This document shows, in pieces, positions 52,025 through 63,399 of a stretch of DNA of 64,000 nucleotides. Each line of letters opens with the position of its first letter. Within the stretch, counting starts at the first letter, position 1. The translations under genes were made by a program, and so were the position numbers. Below the pieces are notes generated by a model that ran no database searches, was not told the origin of the DNA, and saw only the letters and a program-made list of their open reading frames with translations. Origin of the DNA: Protula sp. h YS-2021 (Eukaryota; Annelida; Polychaeta; Sabellida; Serpulidae); the NCBI GenBank assembly GCA_949752745.1, contig OX457025.1, positions 99,807,587-99,871,586 of the forward strand, given 5' to 3'.

Positions 52025-52460
52025 TTATAAAAAGCAGCAAATTTATTTTAAGATAACTGTTACCAGGGCGAGAGCTAAGATTGGTCGGCGCATACGTTTT
52101 TCCACGGACACTCTTTCTAGTTTTCCACTGCAATGACTCTACATGTATTGATAATGCCAAATCAAAGCCAGCTTTCATCAACTGCAACACGTTGTCTCTT
52201 AGCAAAGTCTATGAAAACGGTATAAAGTCAATGTGTTTGAACCAGGTATCAACTACGCTTGACCATTTTCCTGAGACTTGTTGCTAGGGTCTTGCAAGGA
52301 AAGAGCTTCGGAGATGATGTCTCATTTTTTCTGAGCGAAAATTGTTAGAAATATCGTCCATGGGAACACATATGCGCGGACCAATCTAAGCCTCCGAACC
52401 GCCAACTGGGAACAGTTATTTTAACATAAATATTGGTTGAAATTTGCTGCGTTTTTTATA
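52025..52460. mobile_element. MITE-like hairpin element, left arm
   Basis: Inverted termini of about 45-50 bp, containing GCAGCAAATTTATTTTAAGA and TAACTGTTACC at 52033-52064, and the reverse complement around AACAGTTATTTTAACATAAA to TTTGCTGCG at 52411-52452. The copy in the right arm is at 56081-56464. No coding capacity. Confidence 0.75.
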
Positions 52461-53262
52461 TATGTGTATAATGTAGTTTTTGAACAATATCACAGCACAA
52501 ATTCTCGCCTTCATTAAGTTTTAGTGACCGTAGGTTAAAGGTTAAAGGTTGCTTTTTTCTTGTGGTGACGATAAAGACCGGTTGAACGGATTTCAACCAA
52601 AATTTGGTATGTAGCTAGACTAGCAAGGGTTCTCAACCTGATGAGATTTAGGTTACATTGTGTTAAAGGTCTAGGTCTATCTGAGACTTTGAACTGTCTT
52701 TTTAAGTGCCGTCGTAATTAGCATACAAAAGCCCAGTAAGTTTAGATATAGTATATTGTCAGTAACATTTCCAGCTTTGTTCTAAATATGTCGTGTTGAG
52801 TGTAAAAGTGGTCAGGGAGAAAGCGCCATTGCGTGCCACAACTTCAAATATCGTTCTTGACTCTTATGCTCCCTTGAGAACACACACACTAACACTCACG
52901 CCAAAAAAGGCTTAAAGGTTCCACCCTCTTCTCCCTTCAAGTTCAACACTTAAAGGATTACATATCTGTTCCACACTGACGGTTGTGCGATTAAAGGCAG
53001 ACATGAAAAATCGGCACAGTTTCCGCCTTTTTTGTTTCAAAGTTGTGGTCTTTGAATTAAATTGAAAACCATTGTGATCTGAAATTGAAGCACGGTTAGG
53101 GATGAGGGAGCAGCGGAGTGATCAATTAGCTAATGATAAAGACATTTTCTAAAATTCTGGAAGCTACAATTTTTCGTGCTGGAAGAAGAGGGATGGCAAC
53201 CATGTATTTGATATTTCAAACATGGGTGAAACTGCCCTTAAAGGTAACATGAAACTTTAATT

Positions 53263-53612
53263 TTAATTTTATTTTGTTGTGCAGTGGCCAATCATCCGAC
53301 ATAAAGATCTCACTCACCAGAATACACCTGTCCGGCGGCTTTCCATCCCTTTCTCCTAAATCCCACTGCTTGGTTTTCTTCTCTCTTCTTCTGAATTGTG
53401 CGCTGAATCACATTAAGTAACGGAACAGTCTACAAAAAAACTGACGCATATGTATAAGTCCATTTTTGAAAACAAAAATATGAAAACAGTACATTACTTC
53501 ATTTTAAGCAACCATTCAATTGCCTACTCTATTTCTACACACGCATAGAAATACATGAAACCAGTCAAAAACCATAATGGCCCTCATGGGCACAAGTCAG
53601 TGCGTTTTACAC

Positions 53613-53647
<35 letters not shown>

Positions 53648-55337
53648 GCTCGTATCGCTTGAATGAAAAGGAAAGCAACACGGACTACAAATGTACGACA
53701 ATGGATAATATGTACAGCTGTCAGGCAAGTGTTACTCCATAAAGCGGCCACTCATCGGACATAAAGATCTCTCTGTGCAGTGGCCAATCATCCGACATAA
53801 AGATTTCACTCAACAGAATACACTTTTCTGACGGCTTCCCATCCTTTCTGCTAAATCCCACTGTTTGGTCTTCTCTCTTCTTCTGATTTGTGCGCTGAAT
53901 CACATAGAGCAACGGAAAAAGCACTTCACTCTCTAAGAAGCCCTTTTAAAATGGAAAGAGACAGAGGAATACCACTGTCTCTAAATGCATCATTCAACTG
54001 CCTTAGAAATTTCCATGCATAGAAATAAACATGAAAACAACATAAAATGGCAGAATCCGTATGCTCTTCAGGAAACAAGACTGGGCGATGCCAAAAAATG
54101 AAAGAATAATAATGTCTACATTAAAAATGTATAAATATACTTTAATATCATAATATATCATCATAATGTAATCAATCATCATCAATGTAATACCATATTG
54201 AATGACAACTTAAAGCCACCCGGGATATGAACATCTTTAACCATACATCAAATCACAAAACGCAACGGGGACGACACTCCATAAAAGCTGTTGCAAGAGC
54301 AAGAAAATAATAATAAAACAGAGAGACACCACGTGTGTGGTACAAATCAATGGAATAAACAGCAAACTAGGTACCAAAAATCAAATCAAGAGATATTTTA
54401 TCTCATGTTGCTCTTGCCGAAATAACACCTAAGCATGAGTTATTTTTTTTGTCTTCTTCTTAGGTCGTTTAATCACAGTGGCTTACAGAATCGACACGAC
54501 TGACCATCTCCGTAACATCACACAACCCCACGAAACAGACACTTCAAAAGCTAATGCAAGAGCCAACCCTCTTTTAAAGCTCATTATGGAATCAAACAAG
54601 ACTTAAAATCATAAGGTGTTATCTTTTCACTGAAGCGATTTAACTACTTACTTTGCCAAGTCAGACTTAAACTGTAATACGATGTTATTAACTGAAGCGC
54701 GAATCACGACTCCCCGTCACCATATTGAACAGACTTCCACCCAAACTTTCTGCCCACAGCAGAAATCTGCTGAAGAAAAAATACATAAATTAAAGTATAT
54801 AAATTAAGAGCAATTAAAACAGGATACAGTTCGTTTAACTTCACATATCACTCAGTGACCATTTTTACGTTTTACTAGCTCCGTGTCCGTGCTCAGTGAT
54901 GCACATGGCAAGACCTGGAAAAGACCTGGATTGGGGCCAATACGAAAATAACAGTTAAAAGGGATCTAAAGATTAATACAATACAATCAATGACCAATCA
55001 TATTTTTTCTTTTTTCAAGATCTTTTACACCTGCTCAGACAAGTTCGAAACACACACAAGCATTTGGGCAAAAAAGTGACTGTTTTCATCAAAACGAACA
55101 TCTTGTAAAAATAAACCAAACCTTGGCTACTTACGTTCTTATAACTTACATTCTAACCACAACTATAGGGACGTTCTTAATTATTTTTCAAACGTCTGAA
55201 CTGAAAAAAATAAGCGATACAGAAACTTTTCACCAAAACCGTGTAAATTCACTTGATCAGCATAACAGCTTAAGATATTATTTTGTTCTGCGTGTGCTTA
55301 AAATAATAATTCAACAAAATAAGCATCACGAATAAAA
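53263..55337. other. Spacer of the giant inverted repeat
   Basis: About 2.1 kb with no supported gene. It holds two direct repeats, an (AAT)n run at 53612-53646 and AT-rich DNA around 54050-54180. Confidence 0.7.
53282..53916. repeat. Direct repeat of about 140 bp in the spacer
   Basis: GCAGTGGCCAATCATCCGAC opens both copies, at 53282-53422 and 53776-53916, and GTGCGCTGAATCACAT lies near the end of each. A third partial piece (CGGCCACTCATCGGACATAA) lies at 53745-53766. Confidence 0.9.
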
Positions 55338-56080
55338 GTTTCATGTGACCTTGAAGCGCAGTTTCGCCCATGTTTGAAATGTCAAATACATGATGGCCAC
55401 CCCTCTCCTCTCAGCACGAAACAATTGTAACCATTCTTCATTTTCAGATCACAATGAATTTCAATAAAAGTCAAAGACCACAGATTTGAAACAAAAAAGC
55501 GCAAACTGCGCTGATTTCCCATGTCCGCCTTTAATCGCACAATCGTCACTGCGGAACAGATATGTAATCTTTTGAGTGTTGAAGTTGAAGGGACGAGAGG
55601 GTGCTGGGTGTTAGTGTGTGTGTTTTTCAAGGGGTATAAGAGTCAAGAATGATATCTGAAGTTGAAGTTACAATGTGCCTCCGTCACCCACCCCTTTTAC
55701 ACTCAACACTGCATATGTGGAACAAAGCTGGAAATGTTACTGACGGTAGACTATATCTAAACATACTGGGCTTTTGTACGCTAAGTACAACGGCACTCAA
55801 AAAGAAATTTCAAAGTCTCACATTGACCTTGACCTTTGACCCAATGTAATCGAAATCTCCTCAGGTGGAGAACCCTTGCTAGTCCAGCCACATACCAATT
55901 TTGGTTGAAATCCTTTCAGCCGGTCTTTCAATATCGTGTGTACAAGAAAAAAAATCACAAGAAAAAAAAAGAAAAAAAAAAGAAAAAAAAGACCTTAACC
56001 TTTCATCTACGGTCACCAAACTTAATCAAGGCGATAACCTGTGCTCTGATATTATTCAAAAACTAAATTATACACAGTTA

Positions 56081-56464
56081 TAAAAACACAGCAAATTTCA
56101 ACCAACATTTATGTTAAGATAACTGTTACCAGTGGGCGGTTCGGGGCTTAAATTTGTCCGCGCATAGTGTTCCCATGGAAAATATTTCTGACAGTTTGAA
56201 ATGAGACATCATCTCCGAAGCTCTTTCCTTGCAAGACCCTAGCAACAAAATTCCTGGAAAATGGTCAAGTGTAGTTGATATGCGGTTCAAACACATTGAC
56301 TTTATACCGCTTTTATGCTAAGAGACAACGTGTTGCAGCTGAAGAAAGCTGATTTGGCATTATCAATACATGTAGAGTCATTGCATTGGAAAACTGGAAC
56401 TAGTGTAGGTGGTAACAGTTATCTTAAAATAAATGTTGGTTGATATTTGCTGCGTTTTTTAAAA
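56081..56464. mobile_element. MITE-like hairpin element, right arm
   Basis: Termini at 56081-56130 and 56411-56464 are inverted copies of each other (CAGCAAATTTCAACCAACAT and its complement). The sequence corresponds to the element at 52025-52460. Confidence 0.75.
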
Positions 56465-56632
56465 TGTATATCATTAAGTTTTTTAACAAGATCACAACGT
56501 ACACCTATAGATCATAGCTGCATGCATTAGCTGCATCGTTGGAGCTCCTTGTGGAACCATAATTTGTTAAAATTTGAGCAATACTGTATTTAAATTATTT
56601 CAAAGTGTCACATTGACCTTGAACTTCGACCT

Positions 56633-58975
56633 CCTAGAATTACACAACCAATTTTGGAATGCAGGAAGGTTTCCTAAAATACGGAAAGAAGCCATCATCA
56701 TACCAATTCCAAAACCAAATAAGGAAACTACTTACCCCCAAAATTACCGCCCAATATCTCTGAAAAGTTCATTGTGCAACATACTAGAGAGAATGATAGC
56801 TGCAAGATTAATTTGGTATTTAGAGAAAAATCATCTGCATACTGACATCTAAAGTGTTTACTGACATCTAAAGTGGCTACAGGAAAGAAGTACCATAGAT
56901 CACGTGGTAGACTCGATTCATTCATAAGAGAAGGTTTTATCAATAACCAACATGTCATCAGTGTTTTCTCGACCAGGACACGGCTTGGAAAAAAGTGGTC
57001 ATGCAGGATCTCTACGATCTCGATGTACGATGTCACCATCCTGAATTTATTGTAATGTTTTTATATGACAGGCTGTTTAAAGTCTGTCTCGATTCTATTT
57101 TCTCGGATTATTTTGAGCAAAAAGAGGGCTATCCTCAAGGCCGTATTCTTTCAAATCTCTTATTTCTGATCAAAATCAATAACACCAAAGACGAGGCTAA
57201 ACAGCGAACAGACAGCTCGCTCTTTGTAGACGATCTTGCTATGTCTTCCAGGGGTACGAATATGAATCTCATCGAGCGTCGCCTCCAAGAGAATATAAAC
57301 TGTCTTCCAAAAATGGGCTGACGAAATGGTTTCAAGTTTTCGCAAACCAGAACAGTTTGCATGCACTTGATGCAACAAGCGAAACCCACACGATGATTTT
57401 ATTTATACTTATCAAATACTGAAATACCAGTAGGGGAGGAAAGCAATTGGTTTAATTTTTTGACTCGAAGCTAAATTTTATCCCTACATAAAAGACGTGA
57501 AGAGGAAATGCCAATAGGCACTCAACTTATTATGAATCGTCTCCGCCCAAGATTGGGGAGCAGACATCGGTACTAAATAAAAACTCTATAGATCATTAAT
57601 AAGATCTAGAATAGATTATGGTAGCAACGTCTACGGATCGGCAAGGCCCTCGTATTTAAAGATTTCGCCTCTGCCTTAACGCTTTCAGAACATAACCTGT
57701 GGAACCTTCAAGCTGAATGAAATGAACACCCATAGGATATCCAACGAATCAAACTCTCAGTGCAATATGCCATTAAACTACACGCAAAAAACAGTTTTGG
57801 GAACTGGCCGTTCAGAAATCCTAAACACACGTCCTAGGGTTATTGCACCCTTTGGCACTAGAATCCGTAACCACCTTAATAATGCTGAAATCAAAGTCGA
57901 GCAAATTGTAAACTCCAACATGGAACATACAAAGGCCCACCAGAGACAAAACTCTGACCAACTCAAAGCTAGGTTGGCTGAGATAAAGGAAACATACCCA
58001 GACCATTATTTCATATACATAGACTGATCTAACGTTGCTGGCTCAATAGTTAGAAAATCAAATGTCCTGAAAACAAGACTACCAAAAGGCTCCTCCATCT
58101 TTTAAGCTTAGGTTCGGGCACTCCAACTAGCCATGGAAATCGGCAAGATTAGTAGGTACAAAACGTTTTTATCTGTGTCGATTTCTTATTGGTCTTACAA
58201 TTACCAGAAAATCTGCAAGTGTCGAACGCAATGATCTTAGACCTAATAGAACGCTACGAAAGGACGATCACACAAGGTAAATCCGTAATGTTTCTGCTGG
58301 GTGCCAAGCCACGTCGGCATCCTGGGTAATGAGGCTGCTGAACAGGCAGCAAAAGATGCACTAAATTACAACATATCTGGCCTTCTCATCCCATACTCTG
58401 ACTTTAAACGCAATATTTTAAGTTATGTAAAAAGACCTTTGGCAAATAAGTGGAACGAACAAAGAAATAACAAACTTTTTCAAATTCAACCAACAGTTGG
58501 CCAAAAACCGATGGCTTTCGGTAATATTCGCGACACAATGGTAATGCATAGAGTTCGAGTCGGGCATGCATACATCACACACGGGGGCACATCGCCTATC
58601 TTCTGAGAGTTGATGTGCCCCCAGAATGTATTGGTTGTCAAGAACGTTTGACTGTAAAACATATTCTACTCAACTGCGTAGGTTTTCAAAACATTCGTTC
58701 ACGCTACTTCAGCTTGAAATTGTATGAAATACCTTTTCACAAAGGTAGCACATCGCACAATTATTTCTTTTCTTAATGAAATACACTTGCACAGTTAGTT
58801 TCAAATTGAATTTAGCTGGGTTTTAGATTTATACATTACTTGTTTTGTCTATTTTAATTGATTTTAGTTTCAACTGAGTCTTTCCATAGCAACCAAACCG
58901 ACACAATATGACCCTAACGGGTTACTGTTGTCGCTAAACTACTCAATCAATCAAACAATCGAAAAACCACTCTTC
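56633..58975 (+). mobile_element. Jockey-like LINE, 5'-truncated and broken, right arm
   Basis: RT fingers at 56633-56852 include NYRPISLKSS and ILERMIAARL. The palm at 56995-57321 contains QDLYDLDVRCHHPEFI, PQGRILSNLLFLIKIN and the catalytic SSLFVDDLAMSS. An RNase H segment at 58301-58606 contains SHVGILGNEAAEQAAKDAL. A Cys-His block near 58621-58690 follows, and a tail of CAATCAATCAAACAATC sits at about 58945-58962. Several stops and frameshifts interrupt it. RT plus RNase H and a simple-repeat tail fit the jockey-related LINEs. Confidence 0.9.
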
Positions 58976-59063
58976 AGAGTCTTCATCATCCGAATCGACC
59001 TCAGCAGGACGGACCATTCTGACTTCTGAATAGAAAGGTCTAGGTAACTTCTGAATAAAAGGT

Positions 59064-60108
59064 CTATTCTTGGACATAGCTTGTTTTAGCAGCTACCGAA
59101 CGTTCTGCATATTGCATTGCGTGTTCCGCCGTATTTGGCGGATTGACCATCAGATACTTCTTTAACTGATAGTCTTTTATGCCATTTATAAAATGACGTT
59201 TTACCAGGATCTGTGTTGGCCCAGGTGAGGTACGTCTGGGTATACCAGAGATACAAGTCTTCGTATCTCGTCTAAATAAGGACGAAGATTGTCCCTTATT
59301 CTCCAAAATTTGCCTTCCAGTACAGACTAAAGGTGGTGACTGTTACCCGCTATGCTGTATCGTTTTTCTATACAATGAAACAAATGTTAGAAGGTCTTTA
59401 AGTTCAGTTTGCGCTCCAATGAAATAATGAAGGTTTTAGCTTCATCCTGCAGGTTAGTGAAAAGATGGTATTTCATTTCCTGTTCGTTCTAGCCATGGAG
59501 AACGGATCCCTCTTCAAAAAGACGCTTAAAATAAGGTTATTCGCTACACTGGCCAATGAATTAAGGGGCTTTAATCCCCGTTCTAAGATTCATATTACGA
59601 TCATTATCTCGAACTTGAGTGTTTCTTGAGTGTTTCAGGCCCAGTTACACGAAAATCCTGCATCTCTCGTTCATAGCGAACATCTCTATAGGGTATTGCC
59701 GAAAAACCCTGATGTGAACTCTAGGGTACAGTGTCTAGACTGTAAAACATGATTTTCATGAAGTCTATCAGGACTATCAGTGCTTCGGGACATTTGGTTT
59801 TCATTAAAGAAAATCAGTCTATGCTCCGAATCATTTGCTGATGTCCAAACCTGGAATCCATTATCTTTCTGATTTTGAAATCTAGAGACAGGTGTAGCAG
59901 ATGTCGTTTGCATTGTATACCTTTTTGATATTTCTTTTATCTTATGGTTAAAACCAAGAGACTTGGGATGAGACGACGGTGCTGAAGGTTGATATTGCAA
60001 AATTGTATCATCATTACTAGACATAATATTTGATGTCTGAGCATCATACCGAAGAATATTGTTAGACCTTACGGGATCAAAAATATTCCTCTGGACATGA
60101 GATAACAT
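59064..60108 (-). pseudogene. gag-like fragments of a Ty3/gypsy-type retroelement
   Basis: On the minus strand a first open block (60108-59686) is rich in Ser, Asn and Gln and not diagnostic. A second (59306-59064) reads LVKRHFINGIKDYQLKKYL and NTAEHAMQYAERSVAA, which matches the C-terminal helical region of Gag-like retrotransposon proteins. The frame between the blocks is broken, and the jockey-like LINE tail abuts the 3' end. Confidence 0.6.
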
Positions 60109-61961
60109 TGTTTGATCTCAAAAAAGGGTCTGGAAAACAGAATTTTCTCTTTAGGAAGTGTTATACTCTCTTCCCATTCTATTTTCCATCTCTCGTGAAT
60201 AATAAGAACTTGTGTTTAAAAATAAAGCATACCGATGTTGTGCCGATAGTGCGTCGCTTACATGACAACCAAAGACATGTTCATTTATATTAATACGCTT
60301 GAGCGCATGCTTATAAAAACTTAAATTTTACTTCACCCCCATAAAAAGGACAAGTCAATTTGGAATAGCTTTCTATAAGCTTTTCATTGTTCCCCATAAC
60401 TAGCAGTTTTATAAATTGGTTAGTTTGTCATCTTTCAGTGGGGTAGTTTAATAATTTTAGATAAATCTACACGACTTTTTCACGGCAAGTTAAACATGAA
60501 AAAAAAAACGTTTATTTGGTGCAAAGAAACAGGGTAGCATTTTGTGACCTTATGCATGTCTTTAGACAGAGATTTATATGTTTAGCGACAAAGATCCGTA
60601 TTTTGTGATGGCAAGCAACGTAGGATTATTTGTATTGAAAAGTATAAATTTTGAAGTTACTATTATTTATATTATGTAAGCACATTGCTACTTATAAACA
60701 TGTGATATATTTTAATTTTTATGGTTATGTTATATAATATAATATTAGTCATAATAAATAATATATAATGCAATATAAGTTATATAATACTCCTGCAAGT
60801 AGTCATAACACTGTAGATTGACATTCAGCTGTCTCCTTTCAACAAATATGGATAACGTCCATGAAAGTGTTAGTGTTTTCCTTAAATAGCTTCTATATTT
60901 AGCTTTTTGCATCTGTTAAGCTGTTTGCTCTCGATGAAGAAAGATTCAAGGCTCTACCAATGCAGACATAAATAAACAATGCATAGAAAAGCGGTTTATA
61001 TTTCCTTTATAAGAACAATGTGGTCCTGTGAAAAACACAGAACACAGTTCTCCCATTTAGTCATTTCCTATCACTTGCTTTCTTACATATGATTCGTTAT
61101 TTTGGTATATATCCTGGTTTGTCAAAACAAATCTATTCACCGGTTTATGAGTAATTGTTCAGCGATATATACTTATTGTGCAGAAGATAAGATGCACATT
61201 AAAGTGTAAAACGTGCGCTTAAAAGTAAGAAAAATAGAAATACTATGGTACCAAATGTGTAATTAAATCTTCAGACCGTCACTGTTAAGAGATTGATTGG
61301 ATAAGCTTTGTTTTCTCATTTGGGTCAATTTCTCCGTGATATTATGCAAAATTCGGTTATCACATACAGCGGCTCTAAAGATGGTTATTTAGAACCACTT
61401 TGTTGTCGTCAATGTGGGTATGACTCCAGAGGAAAGAGAGAATATTCGTATGCGGAAATTCGTGAGCCGCAGGTCTCGCAGGCTTCGAGAAAATGCAACA
61501 GTAAGATGTCTTTCTTAATCCCATTCAAGGATAGAACAAATACAATAAAAGGTTGGTCACAACATGAGCATATTCACATACGTTTTTAATCCAGCCGACT
61601 CCGTCGGGTGCTTTTTTCTGAAAAGTGTGTGCGTGTGTGTATGTGTTAAACGTTTTTTTTAATTTAATCTTCTACAATTTTGGTTGGATCTTCCTTACAC
61701 TACCGTGTGCAATTCCCAGATGGCCCTCTATCTGAACATTACTATTTTCGTGATTGGCCGTGAAGGGCAAAAAAGACGAGACTGAAAATTGTGAGAAATT
61801 GGTATAAATGACAGTAAAAAGACTCGACATTTAAAATGCATCTCCTACTACAGTTTTAGTTGGATTTTTTATATTACACGTGTATCATACCCAGATGGTC
61901 CTTTTCCTGAAAATGAACTATTTGTGGTCGGCCGAAAAATGCCGAAATGACGGGACATTGA
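60109..61961. other. AT-rich non-coding stretch
   Basis: Very AT-rich around 60640-60790. The small plus frame at 61308-61589 has a Cys-Cys-x2-Cys cluster but no family I can name. Confidence 0.5.
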
Positions 61962-62126
61962 TGTGATGTCCTATTATTAATATAAGCTTCTTTTGGTGCT
62001 TCTGAATCTATTTCCTCTTATTACTCATGTGGTCATATATAAACCACTGCCGCTTTGTCACATTTAAGATCTAATAAAGCAGTGAACTACCAAGCATAAG
62101 AGTCTTACTATTTATTAGTTTTCACA
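61962..62126 (+). mobile_element. Long terminal repeat of a Ty3/gypsy-type element, 165 bp
   Basis: It starts TGTGATGTCC and ends TTTTCACA, so it has TG...CA ends. It includes a TATA-like CATATATAAACC at about 62033 and a polyadenylation signal AATAAAG near 62073. It is followed directly by a primer-binding-site-like TTGGCGACGAGGAT at 62127-62140. No second LTR is present, so the element is truncated. Confidence 0.75.
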
Positions 62127-62159
62127 TTGGCGACGAGGATAAAAAAAATAGAAACAAAA

Positions 62160-62405
62160 ATGGCAGAAGTATTCCAAGTTTTGATGTCCATGGAGATGGA
62201 GCTACCTCCCAGAGATGGAACAAATGGATAGGAAAACTGGAGAATTTGTTTGTCGCAATGAACACTGAGGATGGCAGGCGTCAACGGGCTTTGCTACTCC
62301 ACTACGCAGGGGACAATCTATACGATGTTTTCTCAACTATCGACAATACAGGTGACGATTTTGCAACAGCGAAAGAAAAACTGAGGTTCCACTGTGTTAT
62401 ATTTT
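62160..62405 (+). pseudogene. Truncated and frameshifted gag downstream of the LTR
   Basis: An ATG at 62160 starts MAEVF, and the conserved Gag frame then continues one base out of register with WNKWIGKLENLFVAMN, RRQRALLLHYAGDNLYDVF and TGDDFATAKEKL. This is the matrix-capsid-like start of Ty3/gypsy Gag proteins. Similarity stops at about 62400, where the frame runs into hydrophobic AT-rich sequence, so most of gag and all of pol are missing. Confidence 0.8.
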
Positions 62406-62559
62406 TTGCAGTTATTTATTTAATGTATATAAATGTGATTACGACTATTGTGAAAAATGTGTATAAATTTATTTACACTTGGGACAACGTCCCAAGGAGA
62501 TTTTAAATTTCCTCGAATTCCGTACATTTCTCTTTTCTTCCCTTTTTAACATTTTTTTT

Positions 62560-62900
62560 TCATATTTCGTTTTTTTGTTATTCTTCGTCACTTGGTTTCC
62601 CACAAGACCGTTTGAGCTAGGAAAGTGAAACTTGGCACACAGATAGGATATGTGATAAACTCGATCCAAACGAAAAATTTTTTACGTATGACGTCATCTT
62701 CTGCAGCTTATGACGTCATGAATTTTTTAGAGCTTAATATCTTCAAAACGGCTGTAGCTAGAGATTTGACGTCAAATACATTATGAAACTACTTTTTGAC
62801 AAAGGATCTCGTGAAAGCCTTAATTTAAGCGTGTGACGTCATAATGACGTCATTTTTCGATTTCTTGTTCCTGGTAGGTTTTAAAGCGGAAATTTTTGTT
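62560..62900. repeat. Dispersed repeat with five TGACGTCA palindromes
   Basis: Exact TGACGTCA sites begin at 62689, 62711, 62767, 62834 and 62845. The surrounding text (GACCGTTTGAGCTAGGAAAG, GAAACTTGGCACACAGATAG) resembles 12180-12300, which also carries one TGACGTCA at 12291. The 8-mer is the consensus CREB/ATF site. Whether it has any regulatory role here is unknown. Confidence 0.7.
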
Positions 62901-63399
62901 ATTAGTATACAGAACGCTTAACTGAATACCAGTTGACGGATAAAAGTGTAAACTCTCCAATGCCCTGTAATACGCCCCCCCCCGAAATGCACACAAGTGT
63001 TATAACACGCACATCACACAGTACAAGGTGCCTATTGCAGGCACGCGATTATGTATAATGCAGATCAATACGCCTGTAAGTGGCTTGTGGCCTCTCCCAT
63101 AATGAAAAGCTACTCTGTGGCCAGGTGACCATGCAGTACTGTTGTTTTGTAAGTAGGTGGCTGTGATGAACTGGGCTTTTTTCAATGCTGCACTCAGTGA
63201 AAAGTTGAGCACGGAGAGCAGATGTTGTATTTTTATTAAACTTTTTTTTTACAAATAACTGCGTTATAATTTGTGAATATATTGAATGCTACGGAACTGT
63301 GGTAGTGATAACTGTGTAGTGTTCATTTATTGATCACTCTTACTATTTTGTGACGATATATTATTTCGAAAATCTCGATAGGTGCATAGTTCCCACTTG

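Larger units (their letters stand above)
49740..53262. repeat. Left arm of a giant inverted repeat
   Basis: This stretch matches in reverse about 55338-59180. Shared landmarks in mirrored order are the gag-like ACACGCAATGCAATATGCAG, the LINE 3' tail and RNase H region, the RT region, a hairpin element, GGGTCTTGCAAGGAAAGAGC near 52287, and a stretch around CAAACATGGGTGAAACTG near 53218. Substitutions and small indels are scattered along the arms. Confidence 0.9.
55338..59180. repeat. Right arm of the giant inverted repeat
   Basis: Mirror partner of 49740-53262. It begins with AAAGTTTCATGTGACC, matching in reverse the inner end of the left arm, and runs out into the gag-like fragment beyond the LINE tail. 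Confidence 0.9.

Noticed and set aside
49627..60108. An intact autonomous retrotransposon
   Set aside because: Every RT, RNase H and gag block is separated by stops or frameshifts.
61308..61589. 93-codon plus frame with a Cys cluster as a zinc-finger gene
   Set aside because: Only one Cys-x2-Cys pair, no second half, no supporting exons.
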